Shown: piece after piece, positions 50,289 through 62,000 of the stretch
How positions within the stretch are numbered: the stretch's first letter is position 1
How the letters are laid out: every line of letters begins with the position of its first letter
Origin: Adiantum capillus-veneris
Taxonomy: Eukaryota; Streptophyta; Polypodiopsida; Polypodiales; Pteridaceae
Length of the DNA stretch: 64,000 nucleotides
Assembly: GCA_014529385.2 (NCBI GenBank)
Contig: CM043964.1
Span: 139,090,529-139,154,528, forward strand
Direction of reading: 5' to 3'
Translations under genes and position numbers: made by a program
Notes under the pieces: model-generated
Told to the model about the DNA's origin: nothing
Seen by the model: only the letters and a program-made list of their open reading frames with translations
The model's database searches: none

Positions 50289-52616
50289 TCATGTGAGCTT
50301 TTGTTTGCAGATGATAAACCTGTAATCTTTGCTTTCAGCACTATAACCAACAAAAATACATTTGACAGCCTTATCATCCAATTTTTTGCGCTGTGTTTGT
50401 GGCACCAAAGCATATGCCAAACATCGAAAAACACGCATGTGCTCAATAGAAGGCTTTCTATCATGCCATGCTTCATATGGAGTAATAGACTGCAAAGCTT
50501 TCATAGGACACCTGTTAAGTACGTAAGTGGCACACATGATGGCCTCAATCCAAAAAGAATGCGGCAAAGCTTGACTTTTGACCATACATCGTGCCATTTC
50601 CGTCAGTGACCCGTTTCTCCTCTTAGCAACACCATTTTGCTGAGGTGTGTAAGGCATTGCACATTGGTGTTTTATCCCACAACTAGCCAGAAATGCACTA
50701 AATTCATGAGATGTATACTCCCCCCCTCGATTGGAACAGAGGGTGCCCATAGTACATTTCGAGACATTTTCAGCCATAGCTAGAAATTGTTTGAAGCACA
50801 TAAAAACTTCGGACTTTGCTTTAAGCGGAAATACCCATGCATGCCTGGAGTAATCATCAATGAAAGTCACGAAGTAAAGGTAGTTGGCCAAGGACGGAGT
50901 TTGCATGGGCCCACAAACATCACTATGCACAAGCTGCAACCTGTATGTGGCCCGAACTGAACCATCCTTTGGAAACTTAGAACGCTGCATTTTACCCAAA
51001 ATACATCCTTCACAAACATGTTTGACAGGTGCTTCAAGAGGTGGCAAAGAAGCAACCATACTAGATTTCTGCAAACGTAGCAAACTAGCAAAATTCATAT
51101 GACCAAAATGTGCATGCCAAAGTTTTGCATCTGAAATAGCCCTTGAATCTGCAACAGCATTTGCAAAATTTTGTCCACACTTGTCATACAAAGTGAGCTT
51201 ATACAACCCATGGCACAAAAGGCCAGATGCAACAATTTCATCACCAAAACTGAGATCATGAATTGTACATCTGTCATCCACAAATTTGACTACAAGTCCA
51301 AGTCTAGCAAGTACGGATACAGACAAAAGATTCTTCTTGATCCCAGTTACATAAAGTGCATCAACAAGTGTGAAAGAACTTCCATTAGTAGCAGTAGGCA
51401 CAATCTTTCCAACTCCTTGAACTGGATAAGAGGCATTGTTGGCACAAGTGACAGAATTCTCATGAGGGACAGACTCGAGAGAGCTGAACAATTCACAATG
51501 TGAGGTAATGTGCTTTGTAGCACCACTATCGAAATACCACACATGTGAATCTGCAAAAACTGACAAGCATGCATCATGGAAATCAGGATTGTAAGTGCAC
51601 TCTGCGCTAAAAGCCCATTCTGCATCGACATCAGCATCACAGTCTCCTTTCACAGAAGACTCAACAATGGCTGCATTTGTAGTGGAACCAACATTTGCAG
51701 TGGAACCACGCTCTTTCTTCTTAGCCTCTTTGGCCTTCAACTTAGGACACTGCTTGATCAAGTGATCATTAGCTTTACAATAATGGCAACACATCTTCTT
51801 TTTGCCCTTATCACCAGAATTTCCAGACGAATTGCTGCCAGCAGAAGCATTAGGAACATAAGTTTTTCCACTCACAGCAGAACCATAAGAAGTGGCTGCA
51901 TTGTTGTTACCACCCTTTCTTTGAGAAGCAATAAAAGCCTGTTCAACTGCATGCTGTCTAGTTCTATTTTTTTTGGAAAGTGACTCTTGCAACGACAATG
52001 TGCATAATGCATCAAACTTGACAACTTCAGGATTTCCTTGGGTCATAAGTCTCCAAGTACTAGCAAAAGTCTGGTAGGAATCTGGTAAGGCATCAAGAAT
52101 AGTCTGCACAAGGGAACTGTCTGAAATGACTTCACCTGTAGAAATAAGTTGCTCATTGATATCCTTGACACCAGCAAGGAAAGTGTCCATATCATCTTCC
52201 TCATGCATAATCTTCGACTCCAGGTCTTTACGCAGCAAAGAAATTTTAGCCTCATTGCGGCTTGCATAAAGACCTGCTAGAATATCCCAAGCCTGTATTG
52301 TAGATTTTGCTAAACGGACGTGAGGAACAATAGTGCGCTTCACAGACAACGCAATCAATGCATGAGCCTGCACATCCTTTACATCCCAACGAGCTTGTTC
52401 TGCCGTAGGCAAAACAACTCTAATAGCACCAATCCTTACAGCAAGTCCTGCAACATCCTCAGAACCAGGACGTACATCAATGCCCTGCACAATATTCTAG
52501 ACGCCCTTTGACACAAGAACGTGTTGCATCATATAAGCCCACATAGGGTAACTGTCCCCATCCAACCTGTCCTTAGCAGCAAACATCTTGAAGACATCTG
52601 TGTTGTTGTCAGCCAT
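50289..52616 (-). pseudogene. Gag-protease-integrase of the copia element
   Basis: The native start is probably ATG at 52616 (MADNNTDVFKMF). A TAG at 52499-52497, probably a changed Trp codon, precedes the long frame from 52490 (733 residues). In that frame: UBN2-type Gag (about 35-175), zinc knuckle C235-C238-H243-C248, protease DSG at 321-323, and GAG-pre-integrase with H459-H464 and C493-C496. The integrase core has D524, but position 587 is Asn (SNRGGEY, normally SDRGGEY) and position 623 is Lys (NGVAKRRN, normally NGVAERKN). Two of the three catalytic acids are therefore replaced. The frame is lost after residue 733. Gag, protease and integrase act in particle assembly, maturation and insertion. 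Confidence 0.93.
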
Positions 52617-52956
52617 GGTAAATGCTGCACCTGATGTGAAAACTGCTCGAAAATAGGAGAAACGGAGCGGGAACACGTTCTATATAGCACAAACCGTAGA
52701 AGATTGTAAGACACCTGTTATGCAGAAAACCGCACTGACAGAAACTCTGCACAAAATGACGAAATAGCCTGTGATGTACTGCCTGTAGTGGAAACGGAGG
52801 CTGAAATGAGCCCTAATCGAAAATCTGAGCAGACCAAGATTTATGAGATCTCTCGAAATATTTGTCGACCTACGAATGCTCGCCAAATCTCACTGAAATC
52901 GGAGAAAGTGAGCAGGCGTGTACTAGCTGGCAACTAAGCCCGGGAGGACGCAACCT

Positions 52957-52968
52957 GCTCTGATACCA
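52957..52968 (-). other. Primer-binding site (initiator tRNA-Met), copia element
   Basis: Minus strand TGGTATCAGAGC, two bases inside the 5' LTR. Confidence 0.92.
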
Positions 52969-52970
52969 AT

Positions 52971-53197
52971 TGTTGGAATTAGGGTTGTAGAGAAACGCAC
53001 ACAGCTTGGAGAAGACGAAGGAAGCTCAAGGCACACAATAGAGAGTGTGTTACTTAGTATGCAATGGAAAGATAGATAGCCCTAGAGTGATGGGCGTATA
53101 TACAATGCTCGGGGGAAAAAACCTCCTAAAGAGGGGAAAAATGCGCCGGTGGCCCTAGTGTGTTCACACACATCACTACCACATGTATATGGTAACA
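52971..53197 (-). repeat. 5' LTR of the copia element
   Basis: Same ends and length as 48138-48364. Confidence 0.95.
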
Positions 53198-53202
53198 GTT
53201 CA

Positions 53203-53409
53203 GCCCATTAAGACTTCCAAAATGCTAAGGTTCCAAAATTCAAAGGCTATGTCCAATGGTCCGGCCTTAGGGTAAATTGGATGCTTGTGGGAAGACTCAA
53301 AAGTCTTCCCACATCCCTATCTAGGAGGGGCCTAGCCTTATATGTAGGGGATGAGAGAGAAACAAACACACACTCTTGCAAGATCCCTTTACACAAAGGG
53401 CATAGTGGC
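53203..53409 (+). repeat. Second half of the 5' LTR of element F
   Basis: Aligns with 55491-55760 (GCCCATTAAGACTTCCAAAA; CTTATATGTAGGGGATGA). It has a few CA units where the downstream LTR has a long (CA)n. LTR similarity stops near GGCATAGTGG (about 53410). Confidence 0.82.
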
Positions 53410-54905
53410 ATAATCAAGTAGTTGATGCACTCTCAAGATGCCCGAGAGTGAATGCGGTTTCCATAGCAACTCACAATGATCTATCTTCTATAATAGATGA
53501 GTACGCTTTTGATCCTGATTTTAGAGATGTGATTTCAGCCCTTGCACTAGGGAAGAAAGAGGAACCATTTACCTTACAAGATGGTTATCTTCTCTATGGC
53601 AATAGACTATGTGTTACTAACTCACTACGTGAGAAAGTAATGTATGAATCTCATGCTCCTCCTTATGCGGGGCATAGAGGGATTCAAAGGGGATAGAAAC
53701 ATATTTTTATTGGCCTGCCATGGAAGCAAACATATAAGAGTATGTTTCTAAATGTGTGGTATGCCAAAAGACAAAGTTTGATAGTGAGAAGCAACCTGGA
53801 TTGATGCAACCTTTGCCAATCCCTAATTCACCATGGGAGAGCATATCCATGGATTTATCTTTGGATTGCCCAAGTCTATCCATGAGATTACGGGAATATG
53901 GACGATAGTAGACACGTTCAGCAAACAAGCTCATTTTATACCTGTTAGAATGACTATCAAAGCCCATCAAATGGCAGCCCTCTTCATATAAAAAATCTTC
54001 AAGTACCATGGCTTTCCGATGTCCATAGTGTCGGATACAGATCCTAGAATGACTAGTAATTTTTGGAAGGGTCTCTTTCAGGACAAGGCTAAACTTCTCT
54101 TTGGCCTATCACCTGCAAACGGATGGCCAAAGTGAAATAGCTAACCTAAGAATTCTTGATCTACTAAAAGCCTATGTAACGAAAGTAGATCAAAGGTCCC
54201 AATGGGAGAGTACTTACCCTTAGTGGAGTATGCCTACAATAATACTATACATACCTCCACGAGAAAATTACCTTTTGAGGTAATTGAGAGAAGATCCAAA
54301 AGTCCCCTGCTACTTAAGGTACTTGGGAAGATCTTCACTACAGATGACTATAGCCGAGACCTACAAGAATCTTTCCAAAAGATTAAGGATTCTATCTATA
54401 TCTCACAGCAAAGGCAAAAGGCTGCTGCTGATAAGCACAAAAGAGCCCAAGCCTTTAAAGAAAATGATTGGGTCTTGCTTAAATTTCCAAAGGATTGATT
54501 AAGGCACACGACGGGCAAGAATCCTACGGGACACCAAAAGTCCTATGCTAAATTAGCAAATAGGTACTATGGTCCCTTCCAGATTCTCAGACCAATCAAT
54601 GAGATGGCCAATCAACTCAAGTTGCCTAGTCATTGGCTCATACAAAATGCTTTTGATGTGATCCTACTAAAGCCTTACAAAGGAGAGCCACCTCAAGAAC
54701 CAACTATTGAAGACCCATCAGAGATCGAGGACCAAGAAGAGGTGCTGCAACCCGAGTCCATTCTCCGACATGAAGACAAGGTATTGAGAGGCGGTAAGAT
54801 CGGTATCTTATTAAGTTTAAGAACTATCCTTTTGAGGATGCTAGATGGATGCAAGGCATACAATTAAAGGATAACCTAAACCTTGTCAATGCTTACACTG
54901 CTTAC
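53410..54905 (+). pseudogene. Integrase and chromodomain of element F
   Basis: It begins directly with QVVDALSRCPRVNAVS, the end of RNase H in gypsy elements. The integrase zinc domain follows (YESHAPPYAGHRG, CVVCQKTKFDSEKQPG), then the broken core (PWESISMDLSL; LQTDGQSEIANLRILDLL; YAYNNTIHTSTRK), YYGPFQI and the chromodomain (RYLIKFKNYPFEDARWMQGI, 54802-54862). Gag, protease, RT and most of RNase H are missing, so the LTR is fused to integrase. Many frameshifts and stops. It is a chromovirus, of a different lineage from B. Confidence 0.85.
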
Positions 54906-55271
54906 CTAGAGTAAGCAAATGTAAAGATGTTTGAAATGAACAAAGTTTTTGTCTTATAAGACTCTCTTTTTCTTTCTTGTGCACAAATGTTAAGAAGTAT
55001 GCATGCTTAAGATCAAGTTTGCGGAGACGATGTCTTCCAAACACCAAGTAGAGCTTTTCACTCTACTATGGAAGATTGATAGGACTAATGCGCAGACATG
55101 CTTGTGGTGGAAGTTTAGGCTCTCAAGCGCCAAATGCATTAGTTATCCATTTTGGAACGATGTCATAGGGTAAGATAGGGATACTCTACCCGCTAGAAAA
55201 AGGACTAATGAATAGGCTTTATCTTCTCTACCCCATAGTCGAGGAAGACTATGATTTCAAGAGAGAGGTAA
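54906..55271 (+). other. 3' internal region of element F with PPT
   Basis: Non-coding, ending in TTTCAAGAGAGAGGTAA (55255-55271), a likely PPT, just before the LTR start TGTCATAATAAC. Confidence 0.65.
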
Positions 55272-55656
55272 TGTCATAATAACTAATATCTAATTCTCCT
55301 AAATGATTTTCTCATGTTAAACTGATCATTTAATATGGGAAGTACTAGGGGAGAAAAAGGTAGAATATTGGTTAGGCTGGTAGATTGATCACAGTAGGGA
55401 TCCAAATGAGGGAAAATAGGGATCCAAAGGGAGGGCCATATGCAAAAGAGAAATTTGTATTAATGGGCTTCAAAGACCCTAAGGTTCAGCCCATTAAGAC
55501 TTCCAAAATGCTAAGGGTCCAAAATTCAAAGGTTATGTCCAATGGTCCAGCCTTAGGGTAAATTGGATGCTTGTGGGAAGACTCAAAATTCTTCCCACAT
55601 CCCTATCTAGGAGGGGACGAGCCTTATATGTAGGGGATGAAAGAGAAACACGTGTG

Positions 55657-55735
<79 letters not shown>

Positions 55736-55870
55736 GCTCCCTTCACACAAAAGGCATAGTGGACACATGTCAGCTCCCTAGCCCAGTTGCCCCCAATGTT
55801 CATTCAAGATTCCTACGGGGCTTGCCTACGGCTTAACCACTATTGAGCTATTAGAAGCTTGACAAAAACA
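55272..55870 (+). repeat. Second LTR of element F (possibly also 5' LTR of the next gag segment)
   Basis: Aligns with the split LTR at 47931-48137 and 53203-53409. The end is uncertain because the first LTR lost its 3' end; a plausible limit is near TTGACA at about 55865. It contains (CA)n at 55660-55729. Confidence 0.7.
55660..55729 (+). repeat. (CA)n microsatellite inside the LTR of F
   Basis: About 35 CA units, against only a few in the upstream LTR. Confidence 0.95.
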
Positions 55871-56040
55871 GGTACTATTTTGGTGGTGAAAGACCCTCTC
55901 TTCTATTCCTAGCAATCAATGATATTCGAGCCACGGGTACAAGAGCTTGAGTGCTTTTCTAAAGGGGTTAAGAGAAGTAGCAACTAGGGCTTGCAGTGTC
56001 AAAGTACACTTAAAAATTTTACACCTAAAAGTTGTTAGAA

Positions 56041-56709
56041 TGGCTGACAATAGTAAAGAGAGTGAATTAATGATGTTATTTTTTTTATTTTGCTAATGAA
56101 GAGGCTACTAATGATGCCCCTATGCTTGTTAATTACCTTGTTTCTAAGCTTCAACAAGCCATGGGCAATCCATCCCTCCAAAGTGAAGTGAAACGGCATC
56201 TACGTGCTCCTGGGATTCTCCAAGCTCCCCACCAAGAAGAGAGAGTACCTAGGAAGCCTCCTTGTGAGACTTCCAAAAGAGGCCTCTCTCTGATAAGGGA
56301 AGAAGAAGAGGATCCGTACGAAGGGCTCAAAAATATACTACTTGACGAGGCATCTCCTTCTCAAAGGAGAACTCAAGTTTCAAGATTAGAGCCCCCACTG
56401 AAAGAACGAGAAAGAAGTGAGTCTCCTGCCACCTCGGCGGAGATGGCTCCACGAAGACAGCGGGCAAAACACTCTCCATCACCCCCTAAACACAGAAGAC
56501 CATCTCACACTTCTCCACACCATAATTCAAAGAGGGATGAGAGAAAACAAGAGAAGAAAAAGGCAAGAAAGAGGTCATCCTCTTCTCCGTCTTCTTCATC
56601 CTCTTCCTCTTATGAAGAAAGTGATAGGTATTTCAAACCACACCTCAAAACATGCCAGAGTTTGTTACATCAATGGATCAAAATTATTACCTATGGGAGC
56701 CAATACTGA
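56041..56709 (+). pseudogene. Gag-like fragment with an Arg/Ser-rich basic region
   Basis: A short start (MADNSKESELMML) is broken by stops. A 195-residue frame (56122-56709) then runs from LVNYLVSKLQQAMGNPS through a long charged region to SPSPPKHRRPSHTSPHHNS, a KRDERKQEKKKARKR block, a poly-Ser run and YEESDRYFKPHLKT. It follows an LTR of element F, as Gag would. Basic Ser/Arg regions occur in Gag but also in splicing factors; the lack of an RRM and the position favour Gag. No zinc knuckle or Gag core was found. Confidence 0.45.
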
Positions 56710-57380
56710 TTTTATTGGTGATCCCTCTCAAGGAGCAAGGGGTGGAGCCTGTTGAGCATGTCTCTTAGCTTGCCAACTCTAATTATTAGTTTCTTGGTTT
56801 GTGATAGTCTGATAATCAAATTTAAAAAGGTGGTTGTGCTAAAGTATATGACTAGGGCATATGTCTCTATGGTTGTGTTTGGGGCTACTAAGCCATGCAA
56901 GGATTTTTGTAAGGGCTTGCCCTTGTTAGATGTCCCATTTTGTGACAAATGAAGCATTGACTTTTGTACCTTGACATGGGGAGAAGGATCTTCCTTGGGA
57001 GAATGTGAGAATTATGTAAAGAAACTCAAATCCTAGGATCCCGCTCACTTCTGTGGCAGACTAAAGAAACAATTTATGGGGAAATTGGTGAGATTTCTAA
57101 GCTAAGGAAGTAGGGAAAATATACCTCGTCATAGGCAAGGGAGGCAAGTTGAAACTAGAAATTATATCTCCCTCCTAGGTAATAGCATCAAGTCTTAGAT
57201 CAAATCCTTAGGGCCAAAAGTGAAAAAATAAGGCTCCATAAAGAAAAGATCGCCTTGTTGATTTACAAAAGGTTATAGTAAATCACCTTGCAAAAGTAGC
57301 AATTATAATTGGGTCTACACGTATATTTTTTCTTTAATGACTCTTTTTGGAACCAATGTTAGTACTACTTAAAGGATCGG
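56710..57380. other. Unassigned stretch, no gene seen
   Basis: Short frames only. A border between the gag-like fragment and the LINE fragment lies somewhere within. Confidence 0.35.
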
Positions 57381-58426
57381 GAAGAGGAGGTTGCTAGTCT
57401 GACTTTCAATAAAGCTTCTGGGCTGGCCTCCAAAGAAGAACACAAAAGGTGGCTGGAAGCAATATCCAAACTTGCCGAGCAGTAGCTCAAGGAGGTCAAG
57501 AGGGCGAGATTGATATCTAGGGAGACCTTCCCCCAGCGAGAGGCCGCTAATCAAGTACATTTTTTTAGGCCCCTGAAAATCCAGAAGAGCCGCGGCTCCG
57601 TCCACTCGCTCACAGATGAGAATGGGAATGCTACACAAGAGCAAGAGGTAATGGCTAGGATGATGCTAGATCACCTTAGACAAATCATTGGCCAACCAGA
57701 GACCCGCTCTCAAGAAGTGGATGAAGCCAGAGCGACCTTGATTGAGAGTGTCAACAGGAAAATTTTCCAACCTAAAGCCAATCGTCTTGCGATGGCCTTT
57801 TCTAAAGACGAATGCTCGTTTGCATTGCAAGCTCTTGGCAAGGAGAAATCCCTTGGTTGGGATGGTATAACAACTTGATTCTTTAGGGAGTTCTGGGAGG
57901 ACCTTAAGGTCTCAATCACGTGTATGGATAACCAGGCTTTAGTCAAGGGATCCTTGGATTCCAATGTGAAAAGAGGGCTTATCAAGCCTATCACGAAACA
58001 GGTTTGCTACTCGTAGCTTAAGCACCGGCGTCCCATAACTATGATGTATGTGGCATACAAGATCATTGCCAAGGCAATTTCTCTTAGAATGGTCCCCCCT
58101 CCTTGTTGGCAGAGTCATCTTCTCTCATCAGCACATGTTTATCAAAGGAAGGTCAATATATGACAACATCTTGACAGCAATTGTTGGCAATGAGTATGCA
58201 ACCTTCACAAAGCAAGAGTGCATTTTTCTTCAGCTAGATATGGACAAGGCTTATGATAGAATTGTGTGGTCCTTCATTGAAGACGTCATGAAATCACTGG
58301 GCTTTGGACCGCGCCTCTGTCAGCTTATACACACTCTTGGTGTGGGCAGTCAATATGAGCTCTTATTTAATGATAGAATTGTGGACTCCTTTGAATCCAA
58401 AAGTGTTACAAGACTGGGCACCCTCC
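57381..58426 (+). pseudogene. LINE ORF2 fragment, RT N-terminal half
   Basis: The frame 57510-57878 encodes the region before RT (KIQKSRGSVHSLTDENGN, then QALGKEKSLGWDGIT). After a break, 58048-58434 has QHMFIKGRSIYDNILTAI, FLQLDMDKAYDRIVWSFIED, SLGFGPRLCQLIHTL and SVTRLGTLL, the last matching the RQGxPLS motif. The sequence is cut exactly there by the LTR of E. No catalytic YADD is present. Confidence 0.8.
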
Positions 58427-59047
58427 TGTTGTAGTGGTTAGCTGCAATTGGTATAGCTGACGTAATGGTTAATTATGTGCTGTCGATTTATTTTTCTAAC
58501 TGAGTTGATGATGATAATTTCATAGAATGGAACGTGGGGAGTTTACGAAGAGGCGTAGGCAATAACTCTTGGCCATTTTATACTCGCATATTATTTTACA
58601 TTTTCATTTCAATAAGCCACTATGGCTGTATAAATAATTTTAGTGGGAGCTTCCCCTTATGGGTCATGCAAGAACTAATGGGCTTCACTTATTTACAAAA
58701 GTGAAGTGGTTGTAAAAGGGGGGCCTCAAATCTTGGCATCTTAAACTCCCAAATAATATATTAAATACCAATTCCACAAAAGAGGTGCCGTGGAGTTTGG
58801 GGCTAGATTTAGGCCTTTCTCTTGCAGATTCTTTTCTCTACACTCTTATGCTATGCTTAATTTGATGTGTACTCTCTATCAAGTCTCTTTCTCTTCCACA
58901 CTCTTACAATTTTGTCTATGTCAATTCCATGTTCTATGTGTGTGTGCACGCTTGGAAATTGGGAAAAGAGATGGACAGGTTGATGGTGATGTCTGTGAGC
59001 AAGGTTGAATGGTTCTAAGCAACTGGTCTTCCCCTCTTCTCCCAATA
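58427..59047 (+). repeat. 5' LTR of element E
   Basis: Starts TGTTGTAGTGGTT at the point where the LINE RT text stops and ends just before a primer-binding site. It contains AATACCAATTCC and GTTTGGGGCTAGATTTAGG (about 58765-58817), a diverged form of the box found in the A and B LTRs. The 3' LTR lies outside or was lost. Confidence 0.65.
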
Positions 59048-59048
59048 G

Positions 59049-59060
59049 TGGTATAAGAGC
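59049..59060 (+). other. Primer-binding site (tRNA-Met type), element E
   Basis: TGGTATAAGAGC, one base different from the standard plant tRNA-Met site. Confidence 0.75.
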
Positions 59061-60402
59061 AAACAGGCTTGATTTAATTGGCATCAGATTTCAATCTCAA
59101 GAAGGAAATTCCTCAAATTGACAAATTCAAAAATTGCAATTCATCAAATTTGCAATACAAGGATTCAAGGACTCGTGGAAATTCAAAGCTTAATTGGTCA
59201 AATTTGCAAACACAAAATTTTGCTTGGTCATTAACTGGCGATGAATTGGCTACTAATCGGCAACCGATTCTCAGTTTCCGCTTAATGAGGTCAAGAACGG
59301 AGATGTGCAGTACCTTGCTAGTGATTAATAATAAGGATATGAAGAATTTACGGATGAGCAAAAGAAGAACGGATTTTGGGGAAACTCGGTAAAGCTAGAT
59401 CTAGCTTACAAAATCAAAGTAGAAGTTAATTGTCTGATAATTGACGATGAGGTGATATGATTGACACTGTACGTGTCTTGAACTCGGAGCTTCACCGTTG
59501 CAAGTAAGAGTTCAATTTCTGCACTCGGCTTGAATTCTTCGACGTCGTGGGAACCTTGGATTACACACAAAAGGTTATGCCATCAACCACTGCAAAAATG
59601 AGCCCAATTTGCATAGAAAGGATCGCCTTGGAGTTGGGAACATTTTCCCCTTCTTGCACTCGGGCCGAAACGGCCTGCAGAGGTCGCCATCTCCGTATTT
59701 TCCCTGCACGCCATCTCTATCAAAGACTTGCTCGCTGCCTCATGCTTTTCACCATGCAATTCACACCTTTTAATAAAGGTGTGGCCATTAAGCAAAGCCT
59801 CAGAAGTTGAATTACAATAAGAGGGTGGTCATCCCGCCCCTAGGCCGCGGCAATCGAGCATCAAAAGAAAAACCCGCCCCTAGGCCGACAACCGAGCATC
59901 AAAAGCAAGCTGATAATACTTGCTCCATTGGCCTACCGATAGCAATTTGTTCTGTCGAGTCCCACCAAGTTTGGCTGATCCCCTTTAACCAAGATAAATG
60001 GGGCGATTAGTCGGAAACCATCAAAGATCGTGCACCATTAACGACTATCATCTACGGCGGAAGGGAGCTTGGAAGTAACATCTAATTCAATTTGACGGTG
60101 ACCCAATAACATCAATAACATAAATTGCCGATTGTATTGCCATTAATTTTGTGATACAAGAGATTGGACGCTGCGAAACTTGACCAACTCGCAGACGAAC
60201 TGTCTGACCGCTCACTCTTTTGGCAATTTCCTAGCACATCGCCATTCTGGACTCGATGCCAACATGATTTTTCAGCTAAGTACATTTCATTTCTTTTATT
60301 TATTTTACTCTCTTTTACTTATTTCGCATGTTGTATCTGTAAATATCGCCATATAGACTTTTAAGCATTATTATTTTTTGTAAAAAGGAAAAGCAATCAA
60401 TC
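59061..60402 (+). other. Leader region of element E
   Basis: About 1.3 kb between primer site and gag start. A 104-residue frame (59078-59392) and others have no domain I can name. Confidence 0.5.
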
Positions 60403-61480
60403 ATGGCACACCTTCCACAAGCACCCACATTTGCTAGACACCTTGCCAAACTGCAACAATCCCTCATGTATGAATGCATGCGAAAGCAAGAGCTTGAAGA
60501 TAAATTATTGCATTCTGCATGCACAGAATCTATACCGGCACCCAAACAAAACAAAATTAGCAGAAAAGCCTTCACTTTCAAGGATTTTGATGGCACTAAA
60601 GATGCTAGCATGGTTCTAGCATGGGTTAGTTAGTTAGATGACTATTTTCATCATGAAGATTTTCCCGAACATGAAATGGTAATATGTGCATCAAATCATC
60701 TCACTAGTAGCGCTGCACTGTGTTGGAACGCCACCAAACAGCACAGGAAAAGACCACGTACCTGGCATGCATTTAAAAAAGTGTTTTTACCTCAGTTTTT
60801 TCCCACACAGCACAAAGCTAAAGCACGACGCCGATGGGATTTAATTTGACAGGGTCCAAATGAAGATGTACAGGGTTACACTGATCATTTTTTGAAATGT
60901 TTATAATTGCAAGCTATTGAACATGTTAGTCGCAAGAAATTGAAGCGTAAGTACATATCAGGCTTGGCACTACAAATTGGTGCTGAGGTAGATATATTCA
61001 AACCAGATTCTCTGTGAAAAGCTATTAATTTGGCTCTCAATATAGAGAAGAAGAAAGGTGGACAACCCTCTCACACTGATCAAACTGCTAACACTAACGG
61101 TAACAAGAGACCTTCTTTCTCTACTAACTTTGACAGAAGCAAACATCAAAGCCGTACATTTTTCAAGAGATGCAGATTTGACAATTCTCCTACAACTGTT
61201 CAACCTCATAGCAACAACAACAACAACACGCAGCAACAAGGCAACCAAAATTCTTTCAACCAACGCCCTGCTCAAAAATCTAATGGTAACAAAAAGGTGA
61301 AGTATTCTAAATGCTTTCAATATGGTCACTATGCAGATAAGTGCCCAAAAGATCCTGTTAAGAGCAATGGCCAATCCAATGGAGTCAACCAAAATCCAAG
61401 CCAAAAAACCTTCAACAACAACTGCCCCAACAGTGCTACTGTTAACCTCATCGAAGATACTAATCCCGATGACAATGAAG
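60403..61480 (+). pseudogene. Gag of element E
   Basis: It starts MAHLPQAPTFARHL, with a coiled-coil-like LQQSLMYECMRKQELED. The Gag core (KAFTFKDFDGTKDASMVLAW, then WNATKQHRKRPRTWHAFKKV and QGYTDHFLKCL) follows, with stops at 60631, 60847, 60903 and 61015. The last part (61030-61480) is Asn/Gln-rich with a zinc knuckle reading CFQYGHYADKC, in which the second Cys is Tyr. The Gag core is of gypsy type. Confidence 0.82.
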
Positions 61481-62000
61481 TGGAAGCTAATTACGATGAG
61501 GGATATGATTGTGAGTATGATCACAATGACAAGACATCTCCAGGTACTCCTATATCTTCTCACACATTGTTTAAAGTACAAGGCACTGTTAAGGGTGAAA
61601 GTGTCACAATTCTGTTAGATGATGGTAGTAGCCACGATTTCATTTCTACACGCTTGGCACGGCAACTCTCTCTCTCTCTCTCTCTCTCAAATCTCATCAT
61701 CTCAAAAAGTCAAAACTATTTTTAATAATCAACGTTTAAAATGTAAAACCCAAGTCACTGTTGAAGTTTGCATTGGTGAATTTACACAAACACGAACATT
61801 TTTGGTAGAACCATTGCATAGTCTCGATATGATTTTGGGAATGCCATTTCATCATGAATTTGACTCGTTGATTAATTATAAAACACATACTATGTCTCTC
61901 ACTCATAATAATAAAAATTTCTCTATCCAAGCAACACTAGCACATCAAAAATTTCCACTCCTCTCTCACACTCAAGCCAAAAGAGCAATTTGGAAATAGG
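61481..62000 (+). pseudogene. Protease of element E
   Basis: SVTILLDDGSSHDFIS carries the active-site triplet as DDG (usually DSG/DTG). An Arg-Gln-Leu plus (TC)n slip (61665-61688) breaks the frame; the protein continues in the other frame with QTRTFLVEPLHSLDMILGMP and FHHEFD. The TC tract is in coding sequence and probably caused the frameshift. Confidence 0.8.

Larger units (their letters stand above)
48138..53197 (-). mobile_element. Complete Ty1/copia element, 5.1 kb
   Basis: Two 227-bp LTRs (52971-53197 and 48138-48364), near-identical, with TG...CA ends, a perfect 5-bp duplication, a tRNA-Met primer site and a PPT. The polyprotein order is Gag, protease, integrase, RT, RNase H, which defines copia. 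The high LTR identity (a few differences) suggests a fairly recent insertion into the LTR of F, yet the coding region has nonsense and catalytic changes. Confidence 0.95.

Noticed and set aside
50286-52511. Several plus-strand frames of 60-135 residues
   Set aside because: They are antisense shadows of the well-supported copia polyprotein.
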